Below, in pieces: positions 1-9,429 of a DNA stretch of 51,071 nt. Location of the stretch: the NCBI GenBank assembly GCA_032433595.1, contig JASWJB010000320.1, positions 1 through 51,071 on the forward strand, in the 5' to 3' direction. Source of the stretch: Conoideocrella luteorostrata. Lineage: Eukaryota > Ascomycota > Sordariomycetes > Hypocreales > Clavicipitaceae. The position numbers and the translations under genes were made by a program. Each line of letters begins with the position of its first letter. Positions within the stretch are counted from its first letter, which is position 1. Below the pieces are notes generated by a model. It saw only the letters and a program-made list of their open reading frames with translations, was not told the DNA's origin and did no database searches.

Positions 1-75
1 TGTGTGTGGAAGGGAAAAGTAGGCGAACTTGTCTTGTTGGATGTTTCGCACAAAGTGTGAGATGGAATTGGATGG

Positions 76-122
76 GGAGTAAGAGTAAGAGTAGGAGTAG
101 GAGTAGGAGCAAGAGTAAGAGG
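76..122. repeat. Purine-rich hexanucleotide repeat
   Basis: Degenerate tandem units of the form (A/G)GAGTA run from about 76 to 122, giving a purine-rich microsatellite. It lies in gene-free DNA. Confidence 0.8.
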
Positions 123-353
123 TAGTTGTGCGAGAGATGGGCAGGGTTTCTTTTAATAGCTGGTTTCCCTCGGAGGAGGAGCTTGGGGTTGCCGAGCAGA
201 TGAGTGACTGACTATGTTCTGGATGGAGTCTAGTGAGCGCATTTTGGCGGATTCACGAGATTGGAGCTTTGCTCCCCGATTATTTTTCACGCAATGGCAA
301 CACAACCTATCTGTCTTGTCTTTTACCGGCAAATCTACAGTACGGAAGTACAG

Positions 354-442
354 AGGTAGGTAGGCAGGTAGGTAGATACCGGTCCAGAGCAGCGAGAACT
401 GCAATTGGAGAAGCGGTTTGAGAGACACAGACACAGACACAG
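354..442. repeat. Two short microsatellites (AGGT and ACACAG units)
   Basis: A degenerate AGGT/AGGC tetranucleotide run occupies 354-375. Three ACACAG units follow at about 424-442. Both are short and imperfect. Confidence 0.7.
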
Positions 443-2248
443 CACACAAGAGGGGCTGGATCATACGCCATCGTCTAGACTCACCGAATATTTCTACAGG
501 TAACTACGGAGTAGTTAGCTAGCTATAGAATTATTTGGAATTGGATGGAGGGGGCAGCGGGGTTCACTCGCTCACGTCACCTTCCTTTGGACAGAGAAGA
601 GACCTGCTGGCGGGGCGCCTCCGGCTGCCGGCGGGGTGTGTGTCCCCTGAGCTGTCGGGCATTGCCGTGACAAATAACCAACTGGATGAGATGGGCGTGG
701 CGCAGCGTTACTATACAGTATGTTTCTACTCCGTACAGCACTGAGCTAGTTATTTAGTTTGTTACTTGTTTCTACAGCGATGCAGACGCGGATACTTGCG
801 TGCTGCAGCCATGGTGGTCCTGGGAGAACCCGGATGGCCGACCACGACATGCACGATACAAGATACAAGATACAGCGAACACGTAGCTAACTGCGGAGTA
901 CCGCACGGAAGACCGCTTGCCGCATCTGATGATGTGCCTGGCTAACAACGAGCTCGGAGTACGATTATCTCCCTTGTCGCGGAACTCGGGTCGGCTGTCC
1001 TATTTTGTGGTGCAGATGGGGAGGGCTGCTGATCAGGCGGCTCTACCGAATTCTGATCAGTACTACGAACCGCAGGGGCTATACTTTGACATGTGTAGGT
1101 GTATCTACGTGTTGGGACAGATTGCAAGATCGCGAAGAAAGTGCATCAGACCATGCCACGCCATATTTCTTGGGTTCCGGAACCCAGAGTAAATCCTGGC
1201 AGTTCGTCGTGATGCACCGTGGTCAGTGTAGATACTCCCGAGACACACAAAGTAGCTGCGGAGTACTCCGTAGCTTGGATTGCAATGCATGGCATGGCAC
1301 ATACAACACGTAACTGTGAATACCATATGCCAATGATGGATTGATCTCGCGACGGGGTAACTACAGCGTAGCACGCAAGCTGTGCAGTGCGCCTTGCTGG
1401 ACGGCCTCGCTCCACCACCCGACCCTGCAGGGTGTATTGTGGACAGCGTTCAGTCGGTATGCGAATCGGTTTCCGGTCATGACGCATAAACAATAAACGG
1501 AGTGTGGGATTATACTGTTCAAAGTCCCCCTTGCCTGGCTGAAATGGCTGGGCCGCCGCATACTAACTGGCAAGTTGCTCCGGAAGCCCTGGCGACTTGG
1601 GTTTGGATGATATGTGCGCAGGATAAAGGCCCTGGGCTTCAAACTACACTAGACATGGAGAGAATGTTTTATGAGACGGGCGTACATCAACCTGTATTCA
1701 CTTGCTTGGCTGTCTGGGCTTGTGGCAATAGAGACCATGTGCACGTTGCCAGTCTGTAGCTTCTTAGGAGTAATGTGCACACTGCTGTACCATTCTCCTG
1801 ACGGTTGTATTCAAGTTGCAAAAGAGAGGCGTGACTGTCCGGGAGTAAGGCGGCTATGTTCCTGAAGTAAAACATGGTAATGTTAAGAGGTGGACGACGT
1901 ACAATTGTCTCGACATTCGACTTCCCTTGCACCGACGACACATTCATTAGAACAACAGCACATCAATGACGCTCACATTCACCGTCGTCACATTGCCATG
2001 TGGAATCACCTTGACAGGAAAAAGGAAATCCGTAGTTTTTACTTAAATTGTTCTTTTTACTCATAAGCCTCAAAACGACTGGCTATAATCCTTTTCCGGG
2101 GTTGTTCATTGCCCCAGGAAAAAAAAAAAGGAATTTCATCAAATCCGAGACTCCAGTCCCACATGCCAAAATATTTTGTTTTCTCCTCTCATCCTCCCTC
2201 CCCACTCAATTGAATACACTACCTAGGGTATATAGCAGTATATAGCAT

Positions 2249-3413
2249 TTAGTGAGAGTTGGCGTAAGCACGACGGCGGTCACGCTCCTCAGCAATGCTG
2301 AGCTTGACACCCTTACCCTTGGGCAGGGAGATCCAGGGCTTCTCCTGGCCAATGACGAAAACGTTGCTCTCACGGGTAGCGAAGCTGTTGTCAATGGCGT
2401 CCTTGATGTGGACAATGTTGAAGCCACCATCGTGACGCTCACGGTGGGTGATGACACCAACACGACCCATGTTACGACCACCAGTGACCATGGCGACGGA
2501 GCCAGTGTCGAACTTGATGAAGTCGGTGATCTTGCCAGTTGAGAGGTCAATCTTGACAGTGTCGTTGACCTTGATCAAGGGGTCAGGGTAGCGGATGCTG
2601 CAAATAAAAAAAACCAAGGTTAGCCAAACAGGGGTTTCTTTCAAAGGGGTTATACATTACAGCCGTCAAGATAAAACTCCCTCCGCATTATTATTTTTAT
2701 TTCTGCTCAAGAAAAAAAAATATATAAATATTGAGTCGGAGTGGGCTCGAATAAAATCGACCAAAGCTTGATCCAACGGCTGAATGATGTCTGACAGAAC
2801 AACTCACGTTCTCGCATCGTGCGTGACCAAGAATGGGATTCCACCACGGCCAAGCTGGACACGCTTGACCTTGCCCAGCTTGTATTCGGCCTCCTCGGTC
2901 TGGATTCGGTGGACAGTGAAGCGGCCCTTGGTGTCGTAGATGAGACGGAAGTTCTCGCCAGTCTTCTCGATGGTGATGACGTCCATGAAGCCAGCGGGGT
3001 AGGTCATGTCGGTGCGGACCTTGCCATCGACCTTGATCAGGCGCTGCATGAGGATGGACTTGGTCTCGCGGTAGTTGAGCGCATACTTGAGACGGTTGCG
3101 GATGAAGACAATCAAGGGCAAGCAGTCGCGGAGCTTGTGAGGACCGGCCGAGGGCTTGGGGGCATAGACACCGGACAGCTTGTCCAACAACCAGTGGGAT
3201 GGGGCGCTAAGGCGCTTCTGGTGCTTCTTGCTATATGACGATTGAAAAGTCAGCGATTTGACGTCGATGAAAGATACAATATCAACCTGTGGAAGACGAG
3301 AGACAATCGACGACGGTGCGGTGCAGCCCAAAAGTCAATTACAGTAAGGATTGCGTATGTCTCGTCGTCTTTCTCGAGGTATTCTATCGTTTTACTCACA
3401 TTCCTCGGGCCAT
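2249..3413 (-). CDS. RPS4: 40S ribosomal protein S4
   Basis: Three exons on the minus strand: 3413-3400, 3230-2808 and 2597-2249, giving 261 residues, the usual length for eukaryotic S4 (eS4). Exon 1 is only 14 nt and encodes MARG plus two bases of the next codon. Splicing to exon 2 gives [20 protein letters not shown], the canonical N terminus. Introns are 3399-3231 (169 nt, GTGAGT...TAG) and 2807-2598 (210 nt, GTGAGT...CAG). The protein carries the S4-type RNA-binding region, the conserved central RS4 domain ([20 protein letters not shown] near residue 50) and a KOW-like segment in the last exon. It is a structural protein of the small ribosomal subunit in the cytoplasm. The ATG lies far from the next upstream gene, so the gene has its own promoter. 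Identification is near certain; the start is fixed by splice phase and family length. Confidence 0.96.
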
Positions 3414-4365
3414 TTTGTCGACTGGCTGTTGGCGATGACAGTGATGAGGAAAAGGTAGGAGGTTGAGCCAGCAAAACGTGGACCAAAGTGCGAAAAGCTG
3501 GGCCACAACTTTCCCATCCAAATCACGTTAGCGTCTAATGGCGAGGGGCTTCGTGCCCTACCACTGCAAATTTCGTCCACGGAAGCGAATTTTTTTCGTG
3601 AAGCCCGAACATCAGGTGAGCTGTCACGTGGTTTGCTCAAACTCCCCTTACCCTTCTGAAGTTATTGTATTTGTCTCCACCTTAAGTACTAGGATAATCC
3701 CCCCCAGTCACTTCATCGTCACATGCTAAATGTCAAAAGCCTCTCGACAGGGGACTTTCGCAATTGAGTCAGGGATGGACCCGACGATGGCGCTGCTCCA
3801 CAAAACTTATGGTCCCCTTACCCCCATTGTGTGGCTTTCCAGACGAGGCTCTCGGCTATTTGGCATGTGAGATATCGCCATTTGACAAACTTGACCCGAA
3901 ACAGAAGCTCCTGGTGCTTCACACGTTAGCAGACACGTGTTTCCGATCCAGTGTGTAGATGCGCGTCACCTGTGTTTGATTTATATTGCTATCTACATTA
4001 TAGAGTGGTATCATTCTGTAGCAGTTTTGCTTAGATACAATTCTCATAGGAATACTAGGGTGCTTCTTTCCGAAAAACTGCTGGAGTCTTTCAAAACTAA
4101 GTTCCATTGCGCCGAGGTATCATCGTTCCCACAAGCCAGCAGCTACCAAAAACGGCAGGCTGCGACAAGCCAAGCGCTATTCGTTATCCCACAAACATAT
4201 CTACTCTATGCTCAATTAATGCCTTTATCCTCAACTCCGTACCAAAAATCGTAACATCATAATATACAATGCTATTTACCATAATAGCAAATGTGTCCAT
4301 TGTTTTGCGAAGTTGACAGGCCGTAGCAGGATGCAAAACTCAAAATACAAAGTTTTTATAGTACA
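3414..4365. other. RPS4 promoter and 3' flank of the telobox gene
   Basis: About 950 bp lie between the RPS4 start codon and the stop codon of the next minus-strand gene. It should hold the RPS4 promoter and the terminator of the telobox gene. No supported reading frame is present. Confidence 0.5.
3624..3630. promoter_or_regulatory. TCACGTG E-box in RPS4 upstream region
   Basis: TCACGTG lies about 210 bp upstream of the RPS4 ATG. CACGTG sites are bound by Cbf1-type bHLH factors, and Cbf1 together with the telobox factor Tbf1 controls ribosomal protein genes in Candida albicans. The motif is seen directly; its function here is inference. Confidence 0.4.
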
Positions 4366-5931
4366 TCAACATATAATTGGGTAATTGCCATGCCTTTCCC
4401 GACGTGATTCAGCTACATATCCTGGTGGTGGTGACGAGCCGGGGGAATGGTCTGCACCATGGCGCGCTGATTGCTGGGTGAGTCTTGAGTCGTCCAGGAG
4501 AAGTCTCGAGATATCCATCTCACCACCCATGAAATGAGACCCATTGGCTTCGCCAAAGTCAAAGCCTTGTGATGTTTGAGAGTAGTTGGAGGGGTCAACC
4601 ATGTGTAAGGGCCATGTTGGTAGATCCTCCTTATGGTTGTTGTGTCTATTTCGAGGGGCCTTGGAAGATGCTTTGGAACGCTTTAACGAACTGTCGATGG
4701 ACATGTCTATTGACGGCTCAAGCACGTTTCCGCCTCGGGCTCCGTCCTTGGTATTAAACGTGCCTTTCTCGATGCGCTGGTAGATACTGGGATATTTGTT
4801 ACGGACGCGATCTCTCAAGTCCGTAGGTTGCCTGGTGGACAAATGGAAGCGAGCATCACGCTGGATCTTGGTCCATGCTGCGCCGTAAATGTCAAGCCCT
4901 TCCAAGATCTCACGATCGTCCTGTTCCGTGAAGGGACGTCTTTCGCGTCTGTGTGATTTCTTGAACGGGCCATGTATGCCAAGTTCAGCCAGATCCTCGA
5001 GCTTCTTTCGATGTGCACGACTCTTTTTGGGTTTAGTGGTCGTGTCGGAATCATCTTTGGGGGATGGAGAGTCTTCAATGAGAATGTTTTCGGAGTAAAT
5101 GCCCGTCTTAGCCCGACGTCCAATATCCTGAGATGTTGCGGGGGGGGAGCCTGCTTGTGAAGATGTTTTGCTTGAGCTTCGAAGCTCCTCTGGACAACAT
5201 GTCCTGAATCTATCTTTTAGGTCACCGGCGGTTCGGTCGTTGAAGGTGAAGTCTGGGTCTTCCAGAATGCTCGTCCACTTGCCAACACCATGACGATTTA
5301 CGCCTAGAAGAAGGTGCTTGGTCTCCTCTTCAGACCACTTTCTGCGAGGCTTTGCGGCTCGCTTTCTGCTCTTGCCAGGACTCTTGTCGCCTTCGGGCGA
5401 TCGCCGGCTGCGGTCGTCGGATGCGCTGTAGGCATATTCGTTGAGCATCCTGAATTTGCTGGCATCCTTCTCACTATATGTGTTGGAGGCAATGGGCGGA
5501 AACAGAGCGGCATGTGGCGGCGGTTCAAGCAAGCCATTGATAATGGGTGGCATAGCTGGAGCCTGCTGCGCCGACCTCTGCCTCTTCATGGGCTGAGGAA
5601 GCTGGACAAAGTCGTCCTTGATGTGGCCATTCCGGCCCCTCTTCTTACTGTACGCATCATCAGACGCATCACTCAAGTCATTGAGGATTCTGGAGCGGCT
5701 ACTAGATGACTCTGTGGCATCTCGTTCCATCAGCATACGAAGTGGATATGCTGAGGTGCCGCTGGGCCGGTCAGCTCGGTGGGCTGCGTCTAACTCAAGA
5801 GGAGGCAGAGGTCGCTCAGTTGAGGCCGGCAGAGGCAGAGCATGCAAGGGAGGAAGGTCGGCATGGTGAACCTGAGGTGTAGATGTTGATTCATTGAGTA
5901 AATGGATCAGACGCGGTTCAATAGTGGCCAT
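4366..5931 (-). CDS. tay1: Double-Myb telobox DNA-binding protein (Tay1/Teb1-like)
   Basis: A single-exon frame of 521 residues. Two Myb/SANT domains are visible: residues about 196-246 (KWSEEETKHLLLGV... then DLKDRFRT) and about 331-383 (RPFTEQDDREILEGL... then DLRDRVRN). The (V/D)LKD(K/R)-R element in the third helix is the telobox signature that reads TTAGGG-type DNA in TRF1/TRF2, Taz1, Tbf1 and Teb1. Two telobox Mybs in one protein is the architecture of Yarrowia Tay1 and fission yeast Teb1, which bind telomeric repeats and, for Teb1, AACCCT-type promoter boxes. The N terminus (1-190) and the tail are low-complexity, Ser/Pro-rich with basic patches (KKRGR, KSRKRAAKPRRK) that could act as nuclear signals. 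A role at telomeres or as a transcription factor is inferred from family. A second telomere-type Myb gene lies 3.5 kb away. Confidence 0.8.
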   Translation of the reverse strand: MATIEPRLIHLLNESTSTPQVHHADLPPLHALPLPASTERPLPPLELDAAHRADRPSGTSAYPLRMLMERDATESSSSRSRILNDLSDASDDAYSKKRGRNGHIKDDFVQLPQPMKRQRSAQQAPAMPPIINGLLEPPPHAALFPPIASNTYSEKDASKFRMLNEYAYSASDDRSRRSPEGDKSPGKSRKRAAKPRRKWSEEETKHLLLGVNRHGVGKWTSILEDPDFTFNDRTAGDLKDRFRTCCPEELRSSSKTSSQAGSPPATSQDIGRRAKTGIYSENILIEDSPSPKDDSDTTTKPKKSRAHRKKLEDLAELGIHGPFKKSHRRERRPFTEQDDREILEGLDIYGAAWTKIQRDARFHLSTRQPTDLRDRVRNKYPSIYQRIEKGTFNTKDGARGGNVLEPSIDMSIDSSLKRSKASSKAPRNRHNNHKEDLPTWPLHMVDPSNYSQTSQGFDFGEANGSHFMGGEMDISRLLLDDSRLTQQSARHGADHSPGSSPPPGYVAESRRERHGNYPIIC

Positions 5932-7480
5932 GTTGGGCTGTGAGTGCTTGCCAGCTTATATTGCATTGGATGAAAGTGATCATGGAACCAAGTCGGCACT
6001 ATATTGAAGAAGGGACGGGGGATGGGAACACGCAAAGATATAAAGAGATATTAGCCAGGTCAGGTTTGGAGACATCCTCGGGACGCATTTGTTATTTTTG
6101 GCAAGGTGAGTGGCATGATGAGAATTGTCAAGCCATTCGGGCCTGTCACCTCTTCTGGCAGGCTGTCGGTCACAAGCACGTGAAACCTGACCGTCACATG
6201 GGATGAGATGAGGGCGGAACAGACACGATTAAGCAAAAGTGGGGCAGCTAAGAAGGGGTGGCTAACAAGAGCTAGAACTGTTCGGCGGCAGCGCCTAGAG
6301 CCAGCAGCAAGTGGCGCTCAATGGCATTTCAAGTGCCAGTGGCCCGGCAGTGGACAATGTCCTGGGAAGGCACTGTGCCGGAGTCCGTTGGCACAATACA
6401 CAAAACGATAGGATGAAAGAACACAGATGCGTCTGGTCGATGGCGACAACCGAGCAAAGCGCTAGAGTCATGAACCGAGTCATCCGTCAGCGTGTCTTAG
6501 TTAATTGATCCAATAAAACAATGCTTGCGACTAGTCGTCGACATTGAAGCAGATTTACTTTTCGGATCCTAACAACCATGATCCTGGACGAGGCTGTCAC
6601 TTTGGATCGGAGGTCGGCGTATTGGTGATCGGTTTCATCCGCCCAAGATTCATACTCATATCACCTCTTGTTGTGCAACCATCTACTCCGTAGGCCATGT
6701 GCGGTATACAGGATGCAACAGGGAATAAAAGAGAGACAAGTTGCTATTCCTAGTTATGCCGAATGTGTGCTTATGCTGAGTTGTGCATCGGTGTAGGCAT
6801 TCTACTCTCTACGCAATACCTAGGCAGAGCGTCGATCCGGCACTGCATAGCGTTTAGTTAAGCGGTTGCTGGTGGTGCAAGTGGTGGAGGTGATTGCCGT
6901 TGGCGTCCAGAGATGCAGCCCGCCCCAGCGCTGCCCATACGACTTGGGTCAGCAGTGATTAGCCCCTATAACACGCTGTAGATCGCAGCCCCAATGGCTC
7001 TGTTCTGCTGTTGCGAACGTTAGGGGCAGGGGTAGCCGCGGCGCCTCCTAACAAAGGAATTCAATTCCGCCCACCTGTAACGCCGGGTCAGAGATGAAAG
7101 AAAAGATTGGGTCGGAAATTCGGTCTGTGTATGCGATTACAAGGCACTCCCGTTGTAGCTTCGGTCCGCGCCCCTGTTTTTGGCCATCGCGCCGCCGAGG
7201 CTGCTGTGATGAGGAAGCTTGCCCGCTCACCACGGAGTCAAACGGACTTATTGTCCCCGAGTCTGGTTAGTTGCCTAGTCGCGACGGAGAACGAAGTAAG
7301 GCGTCGGTACTCCGTACTTAGGCTCTCCTAGGCCAGCCTAGCTCACGCGAAGAAGTTGCACTGATTAACATTCACTCTCATTCATCGTCGGCCTCATGTT
7401 GAGCATTGCATAAAGTACAATTCCGCATCTTCTGTCCTCCTAGCAAGCCTGCATACAGCTTCCCTGCGTAGAGTTGCATC
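5932..7480. other. Divergent intergenic region
   Basis: About 1.5 kb between the divergent telobox and DUF7704 genes. It contains a CACGTG at 6177-6182, upstream of the telobox gene, and two exact copies of the dispersed motif at 6684-6692 and 7308-7316. No supported gene was found. Confidence 0.5.
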
Positions 7481-8323
7481 ATGGCGTCCTCGCTACCGAT
7501 TATTCCTCGAGTGGTATTCACCATGATCGAGCCCGTCTCACTGTGAGTCCTGAGTTCCCAGGTCGATGAAATCCAAATCTCCGACGCCGTCCCCGGACCA
7601 AGGAAGGCCCAGTCCCTGACCCGCACTGCAATCGCCTCATTTATTTCATGGCCCCCCTCTGCAACCTGCAACGAGGCCCAAACGGCGGCTTGGGCCAACG
7701 CACGATGAGAAAGAGGATCGTTGATAGCTAATTGACCGGGACATTCTCGTCCACAACAGCGTGGCTGGCTTCCTCGGCGCCGTGAATGACCCCGCCTGGT
7801 TCGTGGCAGAGCAAGTCCCTCAGAAAGCCGTCCCGGCAGCCACTGTCACCGAGAACAGCATCGTCTTAGCATGGCAGCTCGGCAATGTATACCTGCTGAT
7901 GGCATTTGTGGGCATCTTCGTCCTAAACTCCACCTCTGAGGTCAAGGTTGTACGCAACTACCTGTGGGCGCTCTGGCTTGGAGATATTGGCCATGTGGCT
8001 TTCACTTGCTACGGTCTGGGAAAGGAGCGCATGATGAATCCCTGGGAATGGAATTCCATGGCTTGGGGAAACGTTGTTTTCACTGTGAGTTCTCTTTTGC
8101 CAATACCATAACTAGTTACCCACCCATGGATAAAGGCACACTGGCCCCCATCAGTTATTGATCATGCGTACACACAATCCTATGTTTTCGTCATCCGGCA
8201 TCCCTTGCTAAGCAGCACTTGGTGTCCCCACAGGTCTGGTTGTTCTCGATGCGTTCTGCCTACTTTCTCGGCATCTTTGGCCAAGATAAGCCAGCTGTCT
8301 CCACTCAAAAGAAGTCCACTTAG
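7481..8323 (+). CDS. Small four-helix membrane protein, DUF7704-type
   Basis: Three exons (7481-7542, 7760-8084, 8234-8323) encode 158 residues. Introns are 217 nt (GTGAGT...CAG) and 149 nt (GTGAGT...CAG), and both junctions keep one frame. The N terminus reads MASSLPIIPRVVFTMIEPVS and runs into an LVAGFLGAV helix. Further hydrophobic helices lie near residues 55-76, 85-107 and 121-144. The opening IEP(V/I)S..aG motif, the helix order and the size match the fungal DUF7704 family of integral membrane proteins with unknown function. The C terminus is KKST, a dilysine KKxx pattern that can return proteins to the ER; that location is inference. Neither end of the spliced protein is visible as a single open frame. 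Biochemical role unknown. Confidence 0.8.
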
Positions 8324-9072
8324 ATGTTCCAGCAAGACAGCGCCTGGTGTTGCCAGCCGAGCCCAACTCGCAAGCACGGCCTGAGAATAGTTTAATCATG
8401 AATTTGCTCGTGCTTGAAATCCTCGGCCACCATTCTAGAAACAGAATGGAGGGTGCTTGGGACACGGCACATTCCTGAGAATCCCGAAAGATGTAAGACA
8501 ATATATGTATGATGTGAGAGGTTGGCGAGAACTGGTGTGCCGTGTCTGACACATGCTGTTCAAGACTGGCAGAACAATACGGAGTATAGGCAGATGGAAT
8601 GTAGAAATAGGATGTTGAGGTGTTTTCACATGCTCCAGATTTCAAGTGCTGGCCTTCTTTTTTCGGACCCCATTGTTTTTTGTGAAAAGAAACAAGAGCA
8701 AGCAACAGAGTGCAGCCTTGAATTTTTTTATGTTTCATGCATGGGGATATCCTGTACCTCCGTGAGTAGCGTCCGTCAAAACTGTTCATAAAAATTCTAT
8801 TCCCCAATTTTTGAGCATTTGCACGTGTCAGACGCTAAGCTGCTGAGCAAACTTACCTTATCCTTCGGGCTGGGCTGAGGTGGGTACCAGACGACTGATA
8901 ACGGCTCCTTGATGGCTGGCTTTTTGCGACATGCACATGGAAATCGGTGTTCAGCCGATCGCATCTGCCTTCTATCTCAAGCAGGACGACTGCCAAGCGG
9001 TGCGATCTGAAACGAGCCAATCACAGGGTCCTGAGATAGGTTGGACAGGTCTAGTCTATACATAGCAACATA

Positions 9073-9105
9073 GTTAGGCCTAACCCCACCATCGGGTTAG
9101 GGTTA
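9073..9105. promoter_or_regulatory. Telomere-like repeats with GTTAGGCCTAAC palindrome
   Basis: GTTAGGCCTAAC is a perfect 12-bp palindrome at 9073-9084, followed by CCC. GGGTTAGGGTTA, two telomeric units, lies at 9094-9105. The cluster sits about 325 bp before the start codon of a gene encoding a telobox Myb protein, so binding by telobox factors or autoregulation is plausible. The sequence is direct observation; the regulatory role is inference. Confidence 0.55.
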
Positions 9106-9130
9106 CGGTCACATCACCAACCAACAGACC

Positions 9131-9138
9131 TCACGTGA
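9131..9138. promoter_or_regulatory. TCACGTGA palindrome (E-box)
   Basis: An 8-bp palindrome with a CACGTG core lies 26 bp downstream of the telomere-like repeats. The pairing of a telobox and a CACGTG site recalls Tbf1/Cbf1-controlled promoters. It may be coincidental. Confidence 0.35.
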
Positions 9139-9429
9139 TTTTAAGATTCAGCGTTGAATTTGTATTGTTTTGATTGCCCCAACCTCCCAACGCGATGTGC
9201 TGAATTCTACACCTCTGGAAATTGCTCGAAAGCTGCGCAGCTACCACCAGGTCTTTTCTACTTCCTCTCCTCGGACTGTGTGATCATCACCCTATTCATC
9301 TGACACCATTACATCCCTTTTCGCGCTATAACAGGCGTGCTTTTGTGTTATTTACTTTACCCCTGTATTTACCCTTGTATTTTATTGCGTGCGGTCGAGA
9401 GATCTGTGGTCAGCAATCAGGTTTGGATT

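Larger units (their letters stand above)
1..2248. other. Gene-free stretch at left edge
   Basis: No conserved reading frame or convincing exon set is visible on either strand. The stretch holds simple repeats at 76-122, 354-375 and 424-442, exact TACGGAGTA-type motifs at 505-513, 728-736 and 1264-1272 (the last inside a 16-bp near-palindrome at 1257-1272), and the RPS4 3' flank at its right end. Open frames of 60-115 codons overlap one another on both strands and look like chance. Confidence 0.6.
8324..9429. other. Upstream region of the Taz1-like gene
   Basis: About 1.1 kb, containing the 3' flank of the DUF7704 gene, a dispersed-motif copy at 8578-8586, telomere-like repeats at 9073-9105, a TCACGTGA palindrome at 9131-9138 and a pyrimidine-rich leader at about 9250-9420. 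No gene is supported. Confidence 0.6.

Noticed and set aside
2598..2807. Possible snoRNA in RPS4 intron 2
   Set aside because: No C box (RTGATGA) and D box (CTGA) pair with terminal stem could be found on the transcribed strand.
8208..8807. 199-codon minus-strand frame
   Set aside because: It overlaps exon 3 of the DUF7704-type gene in antisense and includes a copy of the dispersed motif. Composition looks random.
9337..9429. In-frame upstream ATG extending the Taz1-like protein by 31 residues
   Set aside because: The extension is hydrophobic with repeated Cys/Tyr and comes from pyrimidine-rich leader; the ATG at 9430 opens a typical disordered nuclear-protein N terminus.
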